Source of the DNA: Actinobacteria bacterium OV450
GTDB taxonomy: Bacteria; Actinomycetota; Actinomycetes; Streptomycetales; Streptomycetaceae
DNA length: 64,000 bases
Assembly: GCA_001298555.1 (NCBI GenBank)
Contig: LJCW01000242.1
Coordinates: 1-64,000 of the forward strand
Direction of reading: 5' to 3'
Below are positions 36,860 through 45,840 of this stretch, in pieces; the first letter of the stretch is position 1, and each line of letters begins with the position of its first letter. The position numbers were made by a program, and so were the translations under genes. A model generated the notes under the pieces. The model saw only the letters and a program-made list of their open reading frames with translations, was not told the origin of the DNA and did not search any database.

Positions 36860-38524
36860 GTGACCAGTCATCTCCCTTCCCCCACTGCGGCAACTCCGCG
36901 CCGCCGCACGGTCGTCAAGGCCGCCGCGGCCACCGCCGCCCTCGCCCCCTTCGCGACGGCCGCCCTGGGCATCTCCCCCGCGTCGGCGGCCTCGGGCGGG
37001 CCCGCCTTCCTGCACGGCGTCGCCTCGGGCGACCCGCTGCCCGACGGGATCCTGCTGTGGACCCGCGTCACCCCGGCCCCCGACGCCGTACCCGGCTCCG
37101 GTGTCGGCCCGGCCACCCGGGTGAGCTGGGAAGTGGCCGAGGACAAGGCCTTCTCCCGGATCGCCGCGAGCGGTTCGGTGACCGCGACGGCCGCCTCCGA
37201 CCACACCGTCAAGGCGGACGTGCGCGGACTGCGGCCGCAGACCCCGTACTTCTACCGGTTCACCGCCGACGGCGCCGTCTCCCCCGTCGGACGCACCCTG
37301 ACCGCGCCGGGCCACGACGCGACGACCCCCGGGGTCCGCTTCGGCGTGGTCTCCTGCGCCAACTGGGAGTCCGGCTACTTCTCGGCGTACCGCCACCTGG
37401 CCGCCCGCACCGATCTGCACGCGGTCCTGCACCTGGGCGACTACATCTACGAGTACGCGAACGGGGCCTACCCCGAGGCGAAGTACGTCGTGCGCCCGCA
37501 CGAGCCGCGGCACGAGATCCTCGACCTCGCCGACTACCGCACCCGGCACGGCAACTACAAGACCGACGCCGACCTCCAGGCGATGCACGCCGCGCACCCG
37601 ATCGTCGCGATCTGGGACGACCACGAGTTCGCCAACGACGCCTGGTCGGGCGGGGCCGAGAACCACACGCCGGGCACCGAGGGCGACTGGGCCGCCCGCG
37701 CGGCCGCCGCCAAGCAGGCGTACTTCGAGTGGATGCCCGTCCGCACCTCGACCGCCGGCACCGTCTACCGCCGGCTGCGCTTCGGCAGCCTCGCCGACCT
37801 GCACCTGCTGGACCTGCGCACGTTCCGCTCCCAGCAGGCCAAGATAGGCAGCGGCACGGTCGACGACCCGGAGCGCACCATCACCGGGCGCGCCCAGCTG
37901 GACTGGCTCAAGGCGGGCCTCGCGAGCTCGAACGCGACCTGGAAGCTCGTCGGCACCTCGGTGATGATCTCGCCGGTCGCCTTCGGCTCGCTGCCCGCGC
38001 ACCTGCTGGCGCCCCTGACGAAGCTGCTGGGGCTGCCCGAGGGCGGCCTCGCGATCAACGTGGACCAGTGGGACGGCTACACGGACGACCGCAAGGAGCT
38101 GCTGAACCACCTCAAGGACCAGAAGATCAAGAACACGGTGTTCCTGACGGGCGACATCCACATGGCGTGGGCGAACGAGGTCCCGATGAACATGGCGACG
38201 TACCCGGGGTCGGGCACGGCGGCCACCGAGTTCGTGGTGACGTCGGTGACCTCCGACAACATCGACGACCTCCTGCACGTGCCGGCGGACACCGCGTCGC
38301 TGGTGGCGGAGGCGGCGATCAAGGCCGCCAACTGGCACGTGAAGTGGCTGGACATGGACGCCCACGGCTACGGGGTGCTGGACGTGACGGCCGAGCGTTC
38401 GCAGATGGACTACTACGTGGTGTCCGACAAGCGGAATCCGGCCGCCACCGCCGCGTGGTCGCGTTCGTACCGCACGGCGAACGGCACGCAGAAGGTGGAG
38501 CGGACGTACCAGCCGGTCGGCTGA
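36860..38524 (+). CDS. phoD: PhoD-family alkaline phosphatase, Tat-exported
   Basis: Extracellular phosphodiesterase/phosphomonoesterase that releases phosphate. The N-terminus has a twin-arginine signal ([20 protein letters not shown], ending near SPASAAS). The N-terminal PhoD domain shows [21 protein letters not shown]; the catalytic domain has [47 protein letters not shown] and [15 protein letters not shown], which supply metal ligands. At 554 residues it is full length. GTG 36860 starts [14 protein letters not shown]. Confidence 0.92.
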   Translation: MTSHLPSPTAATPRRRTVVKAAAATAALAPFATAALGISPASAASGGPAFLHGVASGDPLPDGILLWTRVTPAPDAVPGSGVGPATRVSWEVAEDKAFSRIAASGSVTATAASDHTVKADVRGLRPQTPYFYRFTADGAVSPVGRTLTAPGHDATTPGVRFGVVSCANWESGYFSAYRHLAARTDLHAVLHLGDYIYEYANGAYPEAKYVVRPHEPRHEILDLADYRTRHGNYKTDADLQAMHAAHPIVAIWDDHEFANDAWSGGAENHTPGTEGDWAARAAAAKQAYFEWMPVRTSTAGTVYRRLRFGSLADLHLLDLRTFRSQQAKIGSGTVDDPERTITGRAQLDWLKAGLASSNATWKLVGTSVMISPVAFGSLPAHLLAPLTKLLGLPEGGLAINVDQWDGYTDDRKELLNHLKDQKIKNTVFLTGDIHMAWANEVPMNMATYPGSGTAATEFVVTSVTSDNIDDLLHVPADTASLVAEAAIKAANWHVKWLDMDAHGYGVLDVTAERSQMDYYVVSDKRNPAATAAWSRSYRTANGTQKVERTYQPVG

Positions 38525-38547
38525 CGGTTCGTCAATTCTCCTGCGCA

Positions 38548-38579
38548 GAGGGGCGTCCGGTGCAGACCGGGCGCCCCTC
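38548..38579 (+). terminator. Terminator after phoD
   Basis: GAGGGGCG (38548-38555) pairs with CGCCCCTC (38572-38579); CCGGT/ACCGG extends the stem inside. Confidence 0.75.
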
Positions 38580-38601
38580 GACGCACAGAAGCAACAAATC
38601 T

Positions 38602-38644
38602 TTTACGTAAAGGTCTTGCTCAGTGCATGACATGGACACATAAG
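38602..38644 (+). promoter_or_regulatory. Promoter of the metalloprotease gene with a 10-bp palindrome
   Basis: TTGCTC (38616-38621), a 17-nt spacer and CATAAG (38639-38644) form a plausible promoter. The perfect palindrome TTTACGTAAA (38602-38611) sits just upstream of the -35 element. Confidence 0.5.
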
Positions 38645-38701
38645 CTTCGCGCCAGCGTGAGGAAATCCCTCACCCCCCACCACGCTTCGCGAGGAGTCAA
38701 C

Positions 38702-39688
38702 GTGCGCGCCCCTGCCCGCATATCCCCCATGCTCCGCCGCCGCCTCATGGGAACGGCCGTTCTGGCCGGAACCCTGGCGTTCGCCCCGCTCACGGCCCCC
38801 ACGACCGTGGCCGCAGCCGCCAAGACCGGCTCCGAGGCCTGTGCCGAGGCCGGCACCTCCGCCAACGCCCGGGTCGCCCGTCCCAAGGACAACCACGCGG
38901 CCGACCCCAACGAGGTGACGGACGCCCAGGTCAAGGCCATGGACGCCGACCTGGCCAAGAAGAACGCCGAGCTCGGCCCGCAGCGCCAGATGCGCGCCGC
39001 CGAGGTCACCGCCGCGACGACCATCCCGGTCTACGTCCACGTCATCACCTCCGGCACCGCCGGCAAGCTGACCGCCACGGACATCAACAACCAGATCGCG
39101 GTCCTCAACGCCGCCTACAGCGGCAACGGCACCGGCAACGTCGACTCGGGCTACCAGTTCTCGCTGGTCTCCACCGACTACACCGACAACGCCGCCTGGT
39201 ACAACGTCTCGGACGGCACCCAGGCCGAGAAGGACATGAAGAACGCCCTGCGCAAGGGCGGCTCCAACGCGCTCAACCTCTACACCGCCAACCTCGGCGG
39301 CGGCCTCCTCGGCTGGGCGACCTTCCCGAGCTCCTACGCCTCGCAGCCCAAGATGGACGGCGTGGTCATCCTCAACTCCTCGCTGCCGGGCGGCTCCTCC
39401 GCCAACTACAACGAGGGCGACACCGCCACCCACGAGGTCGGCCACTGGATGGGCCTCTACCACACCTTCCAGGGCGGCTGCTCGGGCAGCGGTGACTCCG
39501 TCGCCGACACCCCGGCCGAGAAGAGCGCCGCGTTCGAGTGCCCGGCCGGCCGTGACAGCTGCACCAACAAGACGGGCGTCGACCCGATCCACAACTTCAT
39601 GGACTACACGTACGACTCCTGCATGTACCAGTTCACGGCGGGTCAGGTGGCCCGCATGAAGAGCATGTGGAGCGCCTACCGCGGCTGA
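38702..39688 (+). CDS. Secreted zinc metalloprotease (M43-like)
   Basis: Extracellular protease precursor of 328 residues. A signal peptide ([20 protein letters not shown], ending near TVAAAA) is followed by a propeptide-like region and a catalytic domain with the extended zinc motif [13 protein letters not shown] and the downstream Met-turn region [15 protein letters not shown]. Cys in [18 protein letters not shown] and DSCM suggest disulfides. These features resemble pappalysin-type (M43) proteases. GTG 38702 has GAGGAG upstream. Confidence 0.88.
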   Translation: MRAPARISPMLRRRLMGTAVLAGTLAFAPLTAPTTVAAAAKTGSEACAEAGTSANARVARPKDNHAADPNEVTDAQVKAMDADLAKKNAELGPQRQMRAAEVTAATTIPVYVHVITSGTAGKLTATDINNQIAVLNAAYSGNGTGNVDSGYQFSLVSTDYTDNAAWYNVSDGTQAEKDMKNALRKGGSNALNLYTANLGGGLLGWATFPSSYASQPKMDGVVILNSSLPGGSSANYNEGDTATHEVGHWMGLYHTFQGGCSGSGDSVADTPAEKSAAFECPAGRDSCTNKTGVDPIHNFMDYTYDSCMYQFTAGQVARMKSMWSAYRG

Positions 39689-39701
39689 GCGGCATGACGA
39701 G

Positions 39702-39737
39702 GAGGGGGCGGGGTGCGCATGCGCACCCCGCCCCCTC
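39702..39737. terminator. Bidirectional terminator, 36-bp perfect palindrome
   Basis: Each arm is GAGGGGGCGGGGTGCGCA (18 bp) or its complement, with no unpaired loop in the DNA. TTTTCCTT follows on the + strand. It lies between convergent genes. Confidence 0.85.
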
Positions 39738-39766
39738 TTTTCCTTCCCCTGCGGCTTTCCCCCGTC

Positions 39767-40336
39767 CTACAGGCTGTCGAGGAAGGCCAGCGCGACCCTC
39801 CAGGTCCGCTCCGCGGCCTCCGCGTCGTAGTCGTCGAGGTCGGGGTCCGTGAACAGGTGCCCGGCACCCGGGTAGCGGTGCACCTCCACGTCCGCGCCCG
39901 CACGCTGCATCCGCAGGTACCAGGCCGTCAGCCAGTCGTGCGGCTCGAACGGGTCCGGGTCCGCGATGTGCAGCTGCACCGGCAGCTCGTCGACCGCCGT
40001 GTCCTCCTCCAGGTCCGCCGTCCCGTGCAGGAGCAGCAGCCCGCGCGCCTTCTCGTCGGCCAGCGCCAAGTGCTGGGCGACGGAACCGCCGAAGGAGAAG
40101 CCGGCGTAGACCAGGCCCTGGTCGGAGTAGGGGGCGGAGGCCAGCACCGCACGCTTGAGGAGCTCGCCGCGGCCGATCTCGTCCCGGTGCTCCATGCCCT
40201 CCTCGACGGTCTCGAAGGTGCGCCCCTCGAAGAGATCCGGCACCTGGACCTGGTGACCGGCCGCGCGCAGCCGGTCGGCCGCCGCGTGCACCGCGGGCCG
40301 CAGCCCGTACGTCGAATGGAAGAGCATGATGTTCAT
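39767..40336 (-). CDS. Dienelactone hydrolase family protein
   Basis: A 189-residue alpha/beta hydrolase. The N-terminus NIMLFHSTYGLRPAVHAAADRL and PDLFEGRTFETVEEGMEH are typical of the family. The nucleophile elbow reads YAGFSFGGSVAQ with Ser where classical dienelactone hydrolases have Cys; the triad His is in YPGAGHLFTDPDLDDYD. ATG 40336 is chosen for the family-like start. Substrate unknown. Confidence 0.82.
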   Translation of the reverse strand: MNIMLFHSTYGLRPAVHAAADRLRAAGHQVQVPDLFEGRTFETVEEGMEHRDEIGRGELLKRAVLASAPYSDQGLVYAGFSFGGSVAQHLALADEKARGLLLLHGTADLEEDTAVDELPVQLHIADPDPFEPHDWLTAWYLRMQRAGADVEVHRYPGAGHLFTDPDLDDYDAEAAERTWRVALAFLDSL

Positions 40337-40389
40337 GCACACCATCGTGCCATTCGTCGCACGGGCGGAGCCCGGGGGCGCGTTCCGGC

Positions 40390-40395
40390 TACGTT
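40390..40395 (+). promoter_or_regulatory. -10 element of a leaderless promoter for the MscS gene
   Basis: TACGTT ends 7 nt before the ATG at 40403, the spacing expected for a leaderless transcript. Confidence 0.45.
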
Positions 40396-40402
40396 GAGGT
40401 GC

Positions 40403-41455
40403 ATGGACACGGACACCGTTCTGCGCCCGATCGCGGTCCTCGTGGGCGCCCTGGTCGTCACCCTGATCGCCGGGTGGCTGCTGGACCTGCTGCTGCGCCG
40501 CGCCGACGCCCGGCACGGCGAGACCCCGCTGTGGGGGCTGCTGCGCCGCTGCCGCATGCCGTTCCGGCTCCTGTTGTGCACGACGCTGCTGTACGGAGCC
40601 CACCGCCGGGTGGGGATCGCGCCGGACTACGTGTTCGCCGTGGGGCGCGCCCTGACCCTCGTCATGATCGCGTCGGCCGCCTGGCTGCTGGTGCGCATCG
40701 CGACGGCGGTCGTGGACTCCTCCTACGCGCGCTTCGCCGCCCAGCACCCGAACGACGCGCGGGTGCGCCGGGTCCGTACCCAGGTGACCCTGATCCAGCG
40801 GGCGGTCACCGCGGTCGTCGTGGTCGTCGCGGCGGCGGCGATGCTGCTCACGTTCCCGCCGATGCGGGCGGTCGGCGCCTCGGTGCTGGCCTCGGCGGGC
40901 GTCCTCGGCATCGTGGCCGGCATCGCCGCCCAGTCCACGCTGGGCAACCTGTTCGCCGGACTGCAGATCGCCTTCGGCGACACGGTGCGGATCGGCGACA
41001 CGGTGGTCGTCGACGAGGAGTGGGGCACCGTCGAGGAGATCACCCTGACCTTCCTCGTGGTGCGCACCTGGGACGAGCGCCGGATCACGATGCCCGTGTC
41101 GTATTTCACAGGAAAACCGTACGAGAACTGGTCGCGCGGCGGCGCCCAGATGACCGGGACGGTCTTCTGGCACCTGGACCACAGCGCCCCGCTGGACCTG
41201 ATGCGCGAGCAGCTCCGGCGGATCCTGGAGGAGATCCCGGAATGGGACGGCCGGACCGGCAGCCTGGCGGTCACGGACACGACCCCGCACACGATCCAGG
41301 TCCGGGCAGTGGTCACGGCGAAGGACGGCTCGGACGTCTGGACGGTCCGCTGCCAGGTCCGCGAACGCCTGATCGCCTGGCTGGTGGCCCACCACCCGTA
41401 CGCCCTGCCCCGCATCGCCACGGCCCCGGCGGACCCCCGCCCGGGGGCAGCCTGA
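40403..41455 (+). CDS. MscS-family mechanosensitive channel
   Basis: A 350-residue small-conductance channel. Four hydrophobic helices precede the pore-lining helix and beta domain: AVGASVLASAGVLGIVAGIAAQSTLGNLFAGLQIAF, followed by DTVRIGDTVVVDEEWGTVEEITLTFLVVRTWDERRITMPVSYF, a clear MscS middle domain. It should release solutes on hypo-osmotic shock. It is convergent with the histidine kinase gene, 9 bp between stops. Confidence 0.9.
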   Translation: MDTDTVLRPIAVLVGALVVTLIAGWLLDLLLRRADARHGETPLWGLLRRCRMPFRLLLCTTLLYGAHRRVGIAPDYVFAVGRALTLVMIASAAWLLVRIATAVVDSSYARFAAQHPNDARVRRVRTQVTLIQRAVTAVVVVVAAAAMLLTFPPMRAVGASVLASAGVLGIVAGIAAQSTLGNLFAGLQIAFGDTVRIGDTVVVDEEWGTVEEITLTFLVVRTWDERRITMPVSYFTGKPYENWSRGGAQMTGTVFWHLDHSAPLDLMREQLRRILEEIPEWDGRTGSLAVTDTTPHTIQVRAVVTAKDGSDVWTVRCQVRERLIAWLVAHHPYALPRIATAPADPRPGAA

Positions 41456-41464
41456 CCCCGCGGC

Positions 41465-42853
41465 TCAGAACGTCAGCCGGAACAGGGCTCCGCCGCCCGG
41501 GGCCGGTTCCGCCACCAGCTCGGCGGAGTGCGCCCGGGCGATCTGGCGGGCCATCGCGAGGCCGAGCCCCGAGCCCGGCAGCGCCCGCGCCGTCCCCGCC
41601 CGGTAGAAGCGGTCGAAGACGTACGGGAGGTCCTCGGACGCGATGCCGGGGCCGTGGTCCCGCACCGTCAGCACGGCCCGTGCGCCGCCGCCCGGCGACA
41701 CCAGCTCCACCTCCACCGGTGCCCCCGCCGGGCTGAACTTCGCGGCGTTGTCCAGCAGGTTCGACAGCAGCCGGGTCAGCCGGGCGGGCACCCCCGGCAC
41801 CACCGCGTCCTGCCCGCGGACCCGGACGTGCACCGGTACGGACGGCCAGTGCGCCCGCGCCGCCTGCGCGCAGTGCTCCACCAGCGGAGCCAGCCGGACC
41901 TGCTCGACCAGTGGCTGCGGCTCCTCGTCCCGGGCCAGCTCGATCAGGTCGTTGACCAGCCCCGTCACCTCCCGCAGCTGCCGGCCCAGCGCGAGCGAGG
42001 CCCGCTCGCGCTGCTCCGCCGTCAGCCGCTCACCGCGCGCCAGCAGCTCCGCGTTCGTCCGCAGGGCCGTCAGCGGGGTCCGCAGCTCGTGCGAGGCGTC
42101 CGCGACCAGCCGCCGCTGCGCCGTCACCGACTGCTCCAGCTCGCCCAGCATGGTGTTGAAGCTCCCCGCCAGCCGCGTGATCTCGTCCTCCCGGCCGGGC
42201 GGCGGGAGTTCGATCCGGTGCCGGGGATCCCGCGTCGCCGCGATCCGCTCGGCGGTCGCCGTGAGCCGGGTCACCGGGGCCAGGCCGGTCCGCGAGACCC
42301 AGTACCCGAGCCCGGCCGCCACCAGCACCCCGGCCGCGCCGATCAGGGCCAGCCACCGGGCCGCCTCCTCGATCCCGTCCTCGACCGTGTCGGCCCGCAG
42401 CGCCACCTGGAGCGCCCGGCCCTTCGCGTAGTCGGTGGTGAGCATCCGCGCCGGGTGCCCCGCGTGCACGATGTCCGTGTAGAACGGCGCGTGCCTCCCG
42501 GCGGCCACCGCCCGCGTCGCGGCGTCCACGGGCAGCAGGTACGGCGTCGCCGGGTCGTTCGCCGGCTCGGCCGGCACCACCTCCGCACAGGCGGGCGCCG
42601 CCAGGAACCGGCACTCCCCGGCCAGGGTGTCCGGCCCGGAGTCCGGGTTGCGCCGGGCCGCGAGCCGCGCGGACTGGGTGAGGCTCAGGTTCAGCTGCTC
42701 GTACAGGGCGCTGCGCACGACGAAGAAGGCGGCCGTGCACACCCCGACCGCGACCAGCGCGACCGCCGCCGTGGCCGCCAGCGCCAGCCGGGTCCGCAGT
42801 GGCCGGCGCCTGCGCCAGGGCGCCCCGAGCCGGCGCCGCCCGGCGCCGCTCAT
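41465..42853 (-). CDS. Sensor histidine kinase
   Basis: A 462-residue membrane kinase. Helix 1 ([24 protein letters not shown]) and helix 2 ([19 protein letters not shown]) flank a sensor region of about 115 residues that contains two Cys ([16 protein letters not shown]). HAMP ([19 protein letters not shown]), H-box [18 protein letters not shown]-box [15 protein letters not shown]1 VRDHGPGI, F box FDRFYRA and G2 GSGLGLAMA are all intact. ATG 42853 overlaps the regulator stop (ATGA), so the two are translated together. The stimulus may be an envelope signal given the neighbouring targets (inference). Confidence 0.93.
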   Translation of the reverse strand: MSGAGRRRLGAPWRRRRPLRTRLALAATAAVALVAVGVCTAAFFVVRSALYEQLNLSLTQSARLAARRNPDSGPDTLAGECRFLAAPACAEVVPAEPANDPATPYLLPVDAATRAVAAGRHAPFYTDIVHAGHPARMLTTDYAKGRALQVALRADTVEDGIEEAARWLALIGAAGVLVAAGLGYWVSRTGLAPVTRLTATAERIAATRDPRHRIELPPPGREDEITRLAGSFNTMLGELEQSVTAQRRLVADASHELRTPLTALRTNAELLARGERLTAEQRERASLALGRQLREVTGLVNDLIELARDEEPQPLVEQVRLAPLVEHCAQAARAHWPSVPVHVRVRGQDAVVPGVPARLTRLLSNLLDNAAKFSPAGAPVEVELVSPGGGARAVLTVRDHGPGIASEDLPYVFDRFYRAGTARALPGSGLGLAMARQIARAHSAELVAEPAPGGGALFRLTF

Positions 42854-43590
42854 GCCGCGCCCAGCCGGTAGCCGACCCCGTGGACGGTGTGCACCAGCCG
42901 CGGCTCGCCGCCGGCCTCCAGCTTCCGCCTCAGATAGCCGACGTACACGGCGAGCGAGTTGGAGTCCGGTCCGAAGTCCCGCCCCCACACCAGCTCCAGG
43001 ATCAGCTCCCGGGGCAGCACCTGCCCGGGATGGCGCAGCAGCAGCTCCAGCAGCGCCGCCTCGGTCCGGCTGAACTCCAGCGGCCGGCCGCCGCGGCGCC
43101 CGGTCCGGGTCGCCGGGTCCAGGGCGAGGTCGGCGAAGCCGAGGAGCTCCGTGCCGGCCGGGTCGGGCGCGGCCCGGCGCAGCAGGGCCCGGACCCGGGC
43201 CACCAGCTCGTCCAGCGCGAACGGTTTGACCAGGTAGTCGTCGGCGCCCGCATCCAGGCCGTCGACCCGCTCGCTCACCGAGTCCCGTGCGGTCAGGACG
43301 AGTACGGGCGTACGGTCGCCCAGCGCGCGCAGCCGTCGGCAGACCCCGAGGCCGTCCAGCACGGGCATCATCACGTCGAGCACCACGGCGTCGGGCTGCC
43401 AGCCGGCCACCTCCGACAGTGCGGCCAGCCCGTCGCAGGCGCCCCGTACCTCGTACCCCTCGACGGCCAGACCGTCCTGGACGGCGGCCCGCACCTCGGG
43501 CTCGTCGTCCACGACCAGGATCCGCTGCGCACGCGTACTGCTGGGGCTGCTCATGGGGCTGCTCATGGGGCTGCTCATGGGGCTGCTCAT
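42850..43590 (-). CDS. OmpR-family response regulator
   Basis: A 246-residue two-domain regulator: receiver with acidic pocket [10 protein letters not shown], phosphorylated Asp in [14 protein letters not shown], Thr in VLVLTARDS and Lys in [13 protein letters not shown]; then a winged-helix DNA-binding domain ending [23 protein letters not shown] and [15 protein letters not shown] sequence (here [15 protein letters not shown]). The N-terminus is MSSP repeated four times, from a 12-bp tandem repeat that supplies four possible ATG starts (43590, 43578, 43566, 43554). It pairs with the downstream kinase and is divergent from the MurG-like gene. Confidence 0.93.
   Translation of the reverse strand: MSSPMSSPMSSPMSSPSSTRAQRILVVDDEPEVRAAVQDGLAVEGYEVRGACDGLAALSEVAGWQPDAVVLDVMMPVLDGLGVCRRLRALGDRTPVLVLTARDSVSERVDGLDAGADDYLVKPFALDELVARVRALLRRAAPDPAGTELLGFADLALDPATRTGRRGGRPLEFSRTEAALLELLLRHPGQVLPRELILELVWGRDFGPDSNSLAVYVGYLRRKLEAGGEPRLVHTVHGVGYRLGAA
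43543..43590 (-). repeat. 12-bp tandem repeat over the regulator start codon, four units
   Basis: Four perfect copies of ATGAGCAGCCCC (minus strand), each with a start codon in the same frame. Slippage would shift initiation and leader length by four residues per copy. Confidence 0.9.
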
Positions 43591-43610
43591 GAGGCAAAGA
43601 CTGCCAAACG

Positions 43611-43641
43611 GTTCTGAGAGAACCTCTTAGAACGTTCTTAG
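43611..43641. promoter_or_regulatory. Candidate regulator operator between divergent genes
   Basis: TTCTGAG (43612-43618), CTCTTAG (43624-43630) and TTCTTAG (43635-43641) form direct repeats at 12- and 11-bp steps, the arrangement OmpR/PhoB-type regulators prefer. Overlapping palindromes GTTCT-GAG-AGAAC and AGAACGTTCT add symmetry. It is 20-50 bp from both the regulator and MurG-like starts, so it could control both. Confidence 0.6.
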
Positions 43642-43663
43642 GGCGCACCGGGAGGCTGCGCCC

Positions 43664-44848
43664 ATGACCACACGAAGCACCTCTCACCGGCCCCTGTCCG
43701 TAGTGATCGGCGCGGGCGGCACCGGCGGCCACATCTACCCCGGGCTCGCCCTCGCCGAGGCGCTGCGCGCGGCCGTTCCGGATGCCGTGGTCTCGTTCAT
43801 CGGGACCGAGCGGGGCCTGGAGACCGAGCTGATCCCGGCGGCCGGGTACCGCCTGCACACCGTCGACATGATCCCCTTCGACCCCTCGCTCGGCGCGCGG
43901 CGCTATCTGCTCCCCGCCGCGCTGCTGCGTTCGGCCGGGCAGGCCCGGGCCGTGATCCGGGCCCAGGGGGCGCACGCCGTCGTGGGCATGGGCGGCTACC
44001 CGAGCGCACCGGCCGTGCTCGGGGGCCGGACGGCCGGACTGCCGGCCGTCATCCACGAGTCGAACGCAGTACCGGGCCGCGCCAACCAGTTCGCGGCCCG
44101 CCTCACCCCGCACGTCGCGGTGGCCTTCGACCGCAGCCGGGCCCATCTGGCGGGCGGGGCGCACGCCCTGACCACCGGCATGCCGATCTCCGCGGCCATG
44201 GCCGGGCTGGCGGCCCTGCCGCGGCCGGAGCGCGCGGCCCTGCGCGCACGGGCCCGGCGGGAACTGTACGTGCCCGACGGACGCCGGCTGGTCGTCTTCA
44301 ACGGCGGCAGCCTGGGCGCCGCCCGCCTCACCGCGGCCGCCGTCGGGCTGGCCGGGCTCTGGCAGGGGCGCGACGACGTACAGCTGCTGATCAAGACCGG
44401 TCCGCGGGCCCTGGCGGACACCGCCGCCGATCTCGCGGCCTGCGGCGGGCAGCGGATCGCCCGGGCCGTGCCGTACCTGGACCGGATGGACCTCGTGTAC
44501 GCGGCCGCCGACCTGGTGGTGTGCCGGGCCGGGTCCGCGACGGTCGCGGAGCTGGCGGCGACCGGCGTCCCCGCCGTCCTCGTCCCCTACCCGCACGCCC
44601 CCGGCGACCACCAGACCCACAACGCCCGGGTCCTGTCGGACGCCGGCGCCGGCCTGCTGCTGCCGGACGCCGCCACCACGGCCGGCCGGCTGGCGGAGCT
44701 GCTCGGCCCGCTGCTGGCCGACCCGGCCCGGCTGGCCGCGATGGCCGGCGCCGCCGACCCCGGCCCGCACGCGCGGGCCGCCGAACTGCTGGCGGCGTAC
44801 GTCCTGCGCGTCGCCGGCCTCCCCCTCCCCACCTTGGAGCACGCATGA
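43664..44848 (+). CDS. MurG-like UDP-glycosyltransferase (paralogue of murG)
   Basis: A 394-residue GT28-type enzyme. It keeps MurG signature positions: IGAGGTGGHIYPGLALAEAL (first G-loop), VVGMGGYPSAPAVL (second G-loop), VIHESNAVPGRANQFAA, FNGGSLGAARL, and the C-terminal donor site VCRAGSATVAELAATGVPAVLVPYPHAPGDHQTHNA including the Glu and Gln used to bind UDP-GlcNAc in MurG. The true dcw-cluster murG is at 61.6 kb and its donor loop differs ([11 protein letters not shown]). ATG 43664 has GGGAGG upstream; the stop overlaps the dehydratase start. Predicted acceptor is lipid I or a related lipid, by inference. Confidence 0.85.
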   Translation: MTTRSTSHRPLSVVIGAGGTGGHIYPGLALAEALRAAVPDAVVSFIGTERGLETELIPAAGYRLHTVDMIPFDPSLGARRYLLPAALLRSAGQARAVIRAQGAHAVVGMGGYPSAPAVLGGRTAGLPAVIHESNAVPGRANQFAARLTPHVAVAFDRSRAHLAGGAHALTTGMPISAAMAGLAALPRPERAALRARARRELYVPDGRRLVVFNGGSLGAARLTAAAVGLAGLWQGRDDVQLLIKTGPRALADTAADLAACGGQRIARAVPYLDRMDLVYAAADLVVCRAGSATVAELAATGVPAVLVPYPHAPGDHQTHNARVLSDAGAGLLLPDAATTAGRLAELLGPLLADPARLAAMAGAADPGPHARAAELLAAYVLRVAGLPLPTLEHA

Positions 44849-45840
44849 ACCGCTGGAGCGACCGCACCGTCCTGGTCACCGGAGCCGAGGGGTTCATCGG
44901 GTCCACCCTGGTCGACCTGCTCGTGGAGCGGGGCGCGCGGGTCCGCGCCTTCGTCCACTACAAGCCGTACGCACAGAGGGGCCACCTGGCGCGGTACCTC
45001 GCAGACCCCGACGGCCCGGTCGAGATGTGGGCGGGCGACATCCGCGACGCGGGCCGGGTCAGCGACGCGGTGGAGGGCTGCGACACCGTGTTCCACCTGG
45101 CGGCGCTGATCGGCATCCCGTACAGCTACGCCTCGCCGGGCGCGTACGTCCAGACGAACGTGACCGGTACGGAGAACATGGCGGAGGCCTGCCGCCGCCA
45201 CGGGGTGCGCCGCCTGGTGCACACCTCCACCAGCGAGGTCTACGGGACGGCCCTGACCGCCCCGATCGCCGAGACGCACCCGCTCCAGCCGCAGTCCCCG
45301 TACTCGGCGTCGAAGATCGGCGCGGACATGATGGCGCTGTCGTTCCACCACGCGTTCGAACTGCCGGTGACGGTGGTGCGGCCGTTCAACACCTACGGGC
45401 CCCGCCAGTCGGCGCGGGCCGTGATCCCGACGATCCTGGCGCAGCTGCACGCGGGCTCGCGGGAGATCCGGCTGGGCTCCCTCGCCCCCACCCGGGACTT
45501 CACGTACGTGACGGACACGGCGGAGGGGTTCCTCGCGGTGGCGGAGTGCGACCGGGCCCTGGGCGAGGTGGTCAACCTCGGTACGGGCCAGGAGATCTCG
45601 ATCGGGGACCTGGCCCGGGCCCTGATCAAGGCCTCCGGCCGGAAGGCGTCGGTGGTCGTCGACGAGACCCGCCTGCGCCCTGCGGGCAGCGAGGTCCAGC
45701 GCCTGCTGTCGGACAACTCCCGCGCCCGGGACTGGGCGGGGTGGACCCCGCGGGTCTCCCTGGAACAGGGCCTGTCCCACACCTCGGCATGGATCGCCCG
45801 GAACCTCCCCCTCTTCGCCCCGTCCCACTACGAGGTCTGA
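44845..45840 (+). CDS. LegB-like NAD-dependent sugar-nucleotide 4,6-dehydratase
   Basis: A 331-residue extended SDR. It has the Rossmann motif VTGAEGFIGSTLVDLL, DIRDAGRVSDAVEGCDTVFHLAALIGIPYSY, the catalytic THTS-type segment HTSTSEVYGTA and YSASKIGADMMA (Tyr and Lys), then RPFNTYGPRQSARAVIPTIL. The pattern closely follows LegB, the UDP-GlcNAc 4,6-dehydratase of legionaminic-acid synthesis, and related epimerases. Start ATG 44845 overlaps the MurG-like stop, so they are coupled. No further sugar-modifying genes (aminotransferase, epimerase) are adjacent, so the product may be a 4-keto-6-deoxy intermediate finished by enzymes elsewhere. Confidence 0.85.
   Translation: MNRWSDRTVLVTGAEGFIGSTLVDLLVERGARVRAFVHYKPYAQRGHLARYLADPDGPVEMWAGDIRDAGRVSDAVEGCDTVFHLAALIGIPYSYASPGAYVQTNVTGTENMAEACRRHGVRRLVHTSTSEVYGTALTAPIAETHPLQPQSPYSASKIGADMMALSFHHAFELPVTVVRPFNTYGPRQSARAVIPTILAQLHAGSREIRLGSLAPTRDFTYVTDTAEGFLAVAECDRALGEVVNLGTGQEISIGDLARALIKASGRKASVVVDETRLRPAGSEVQRLLSDNSRARDWAGWTPRVSLEQGLSHTSAWIARNLPLFAPSHYEV

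Noticed and set aside
43664..44848. This gene as the main murG
   Set aside because: A complete murG is in the dcw cluster between ftsW and ftsQ (61557-62651); the copy here is a paralogue in a separate regulated operon.
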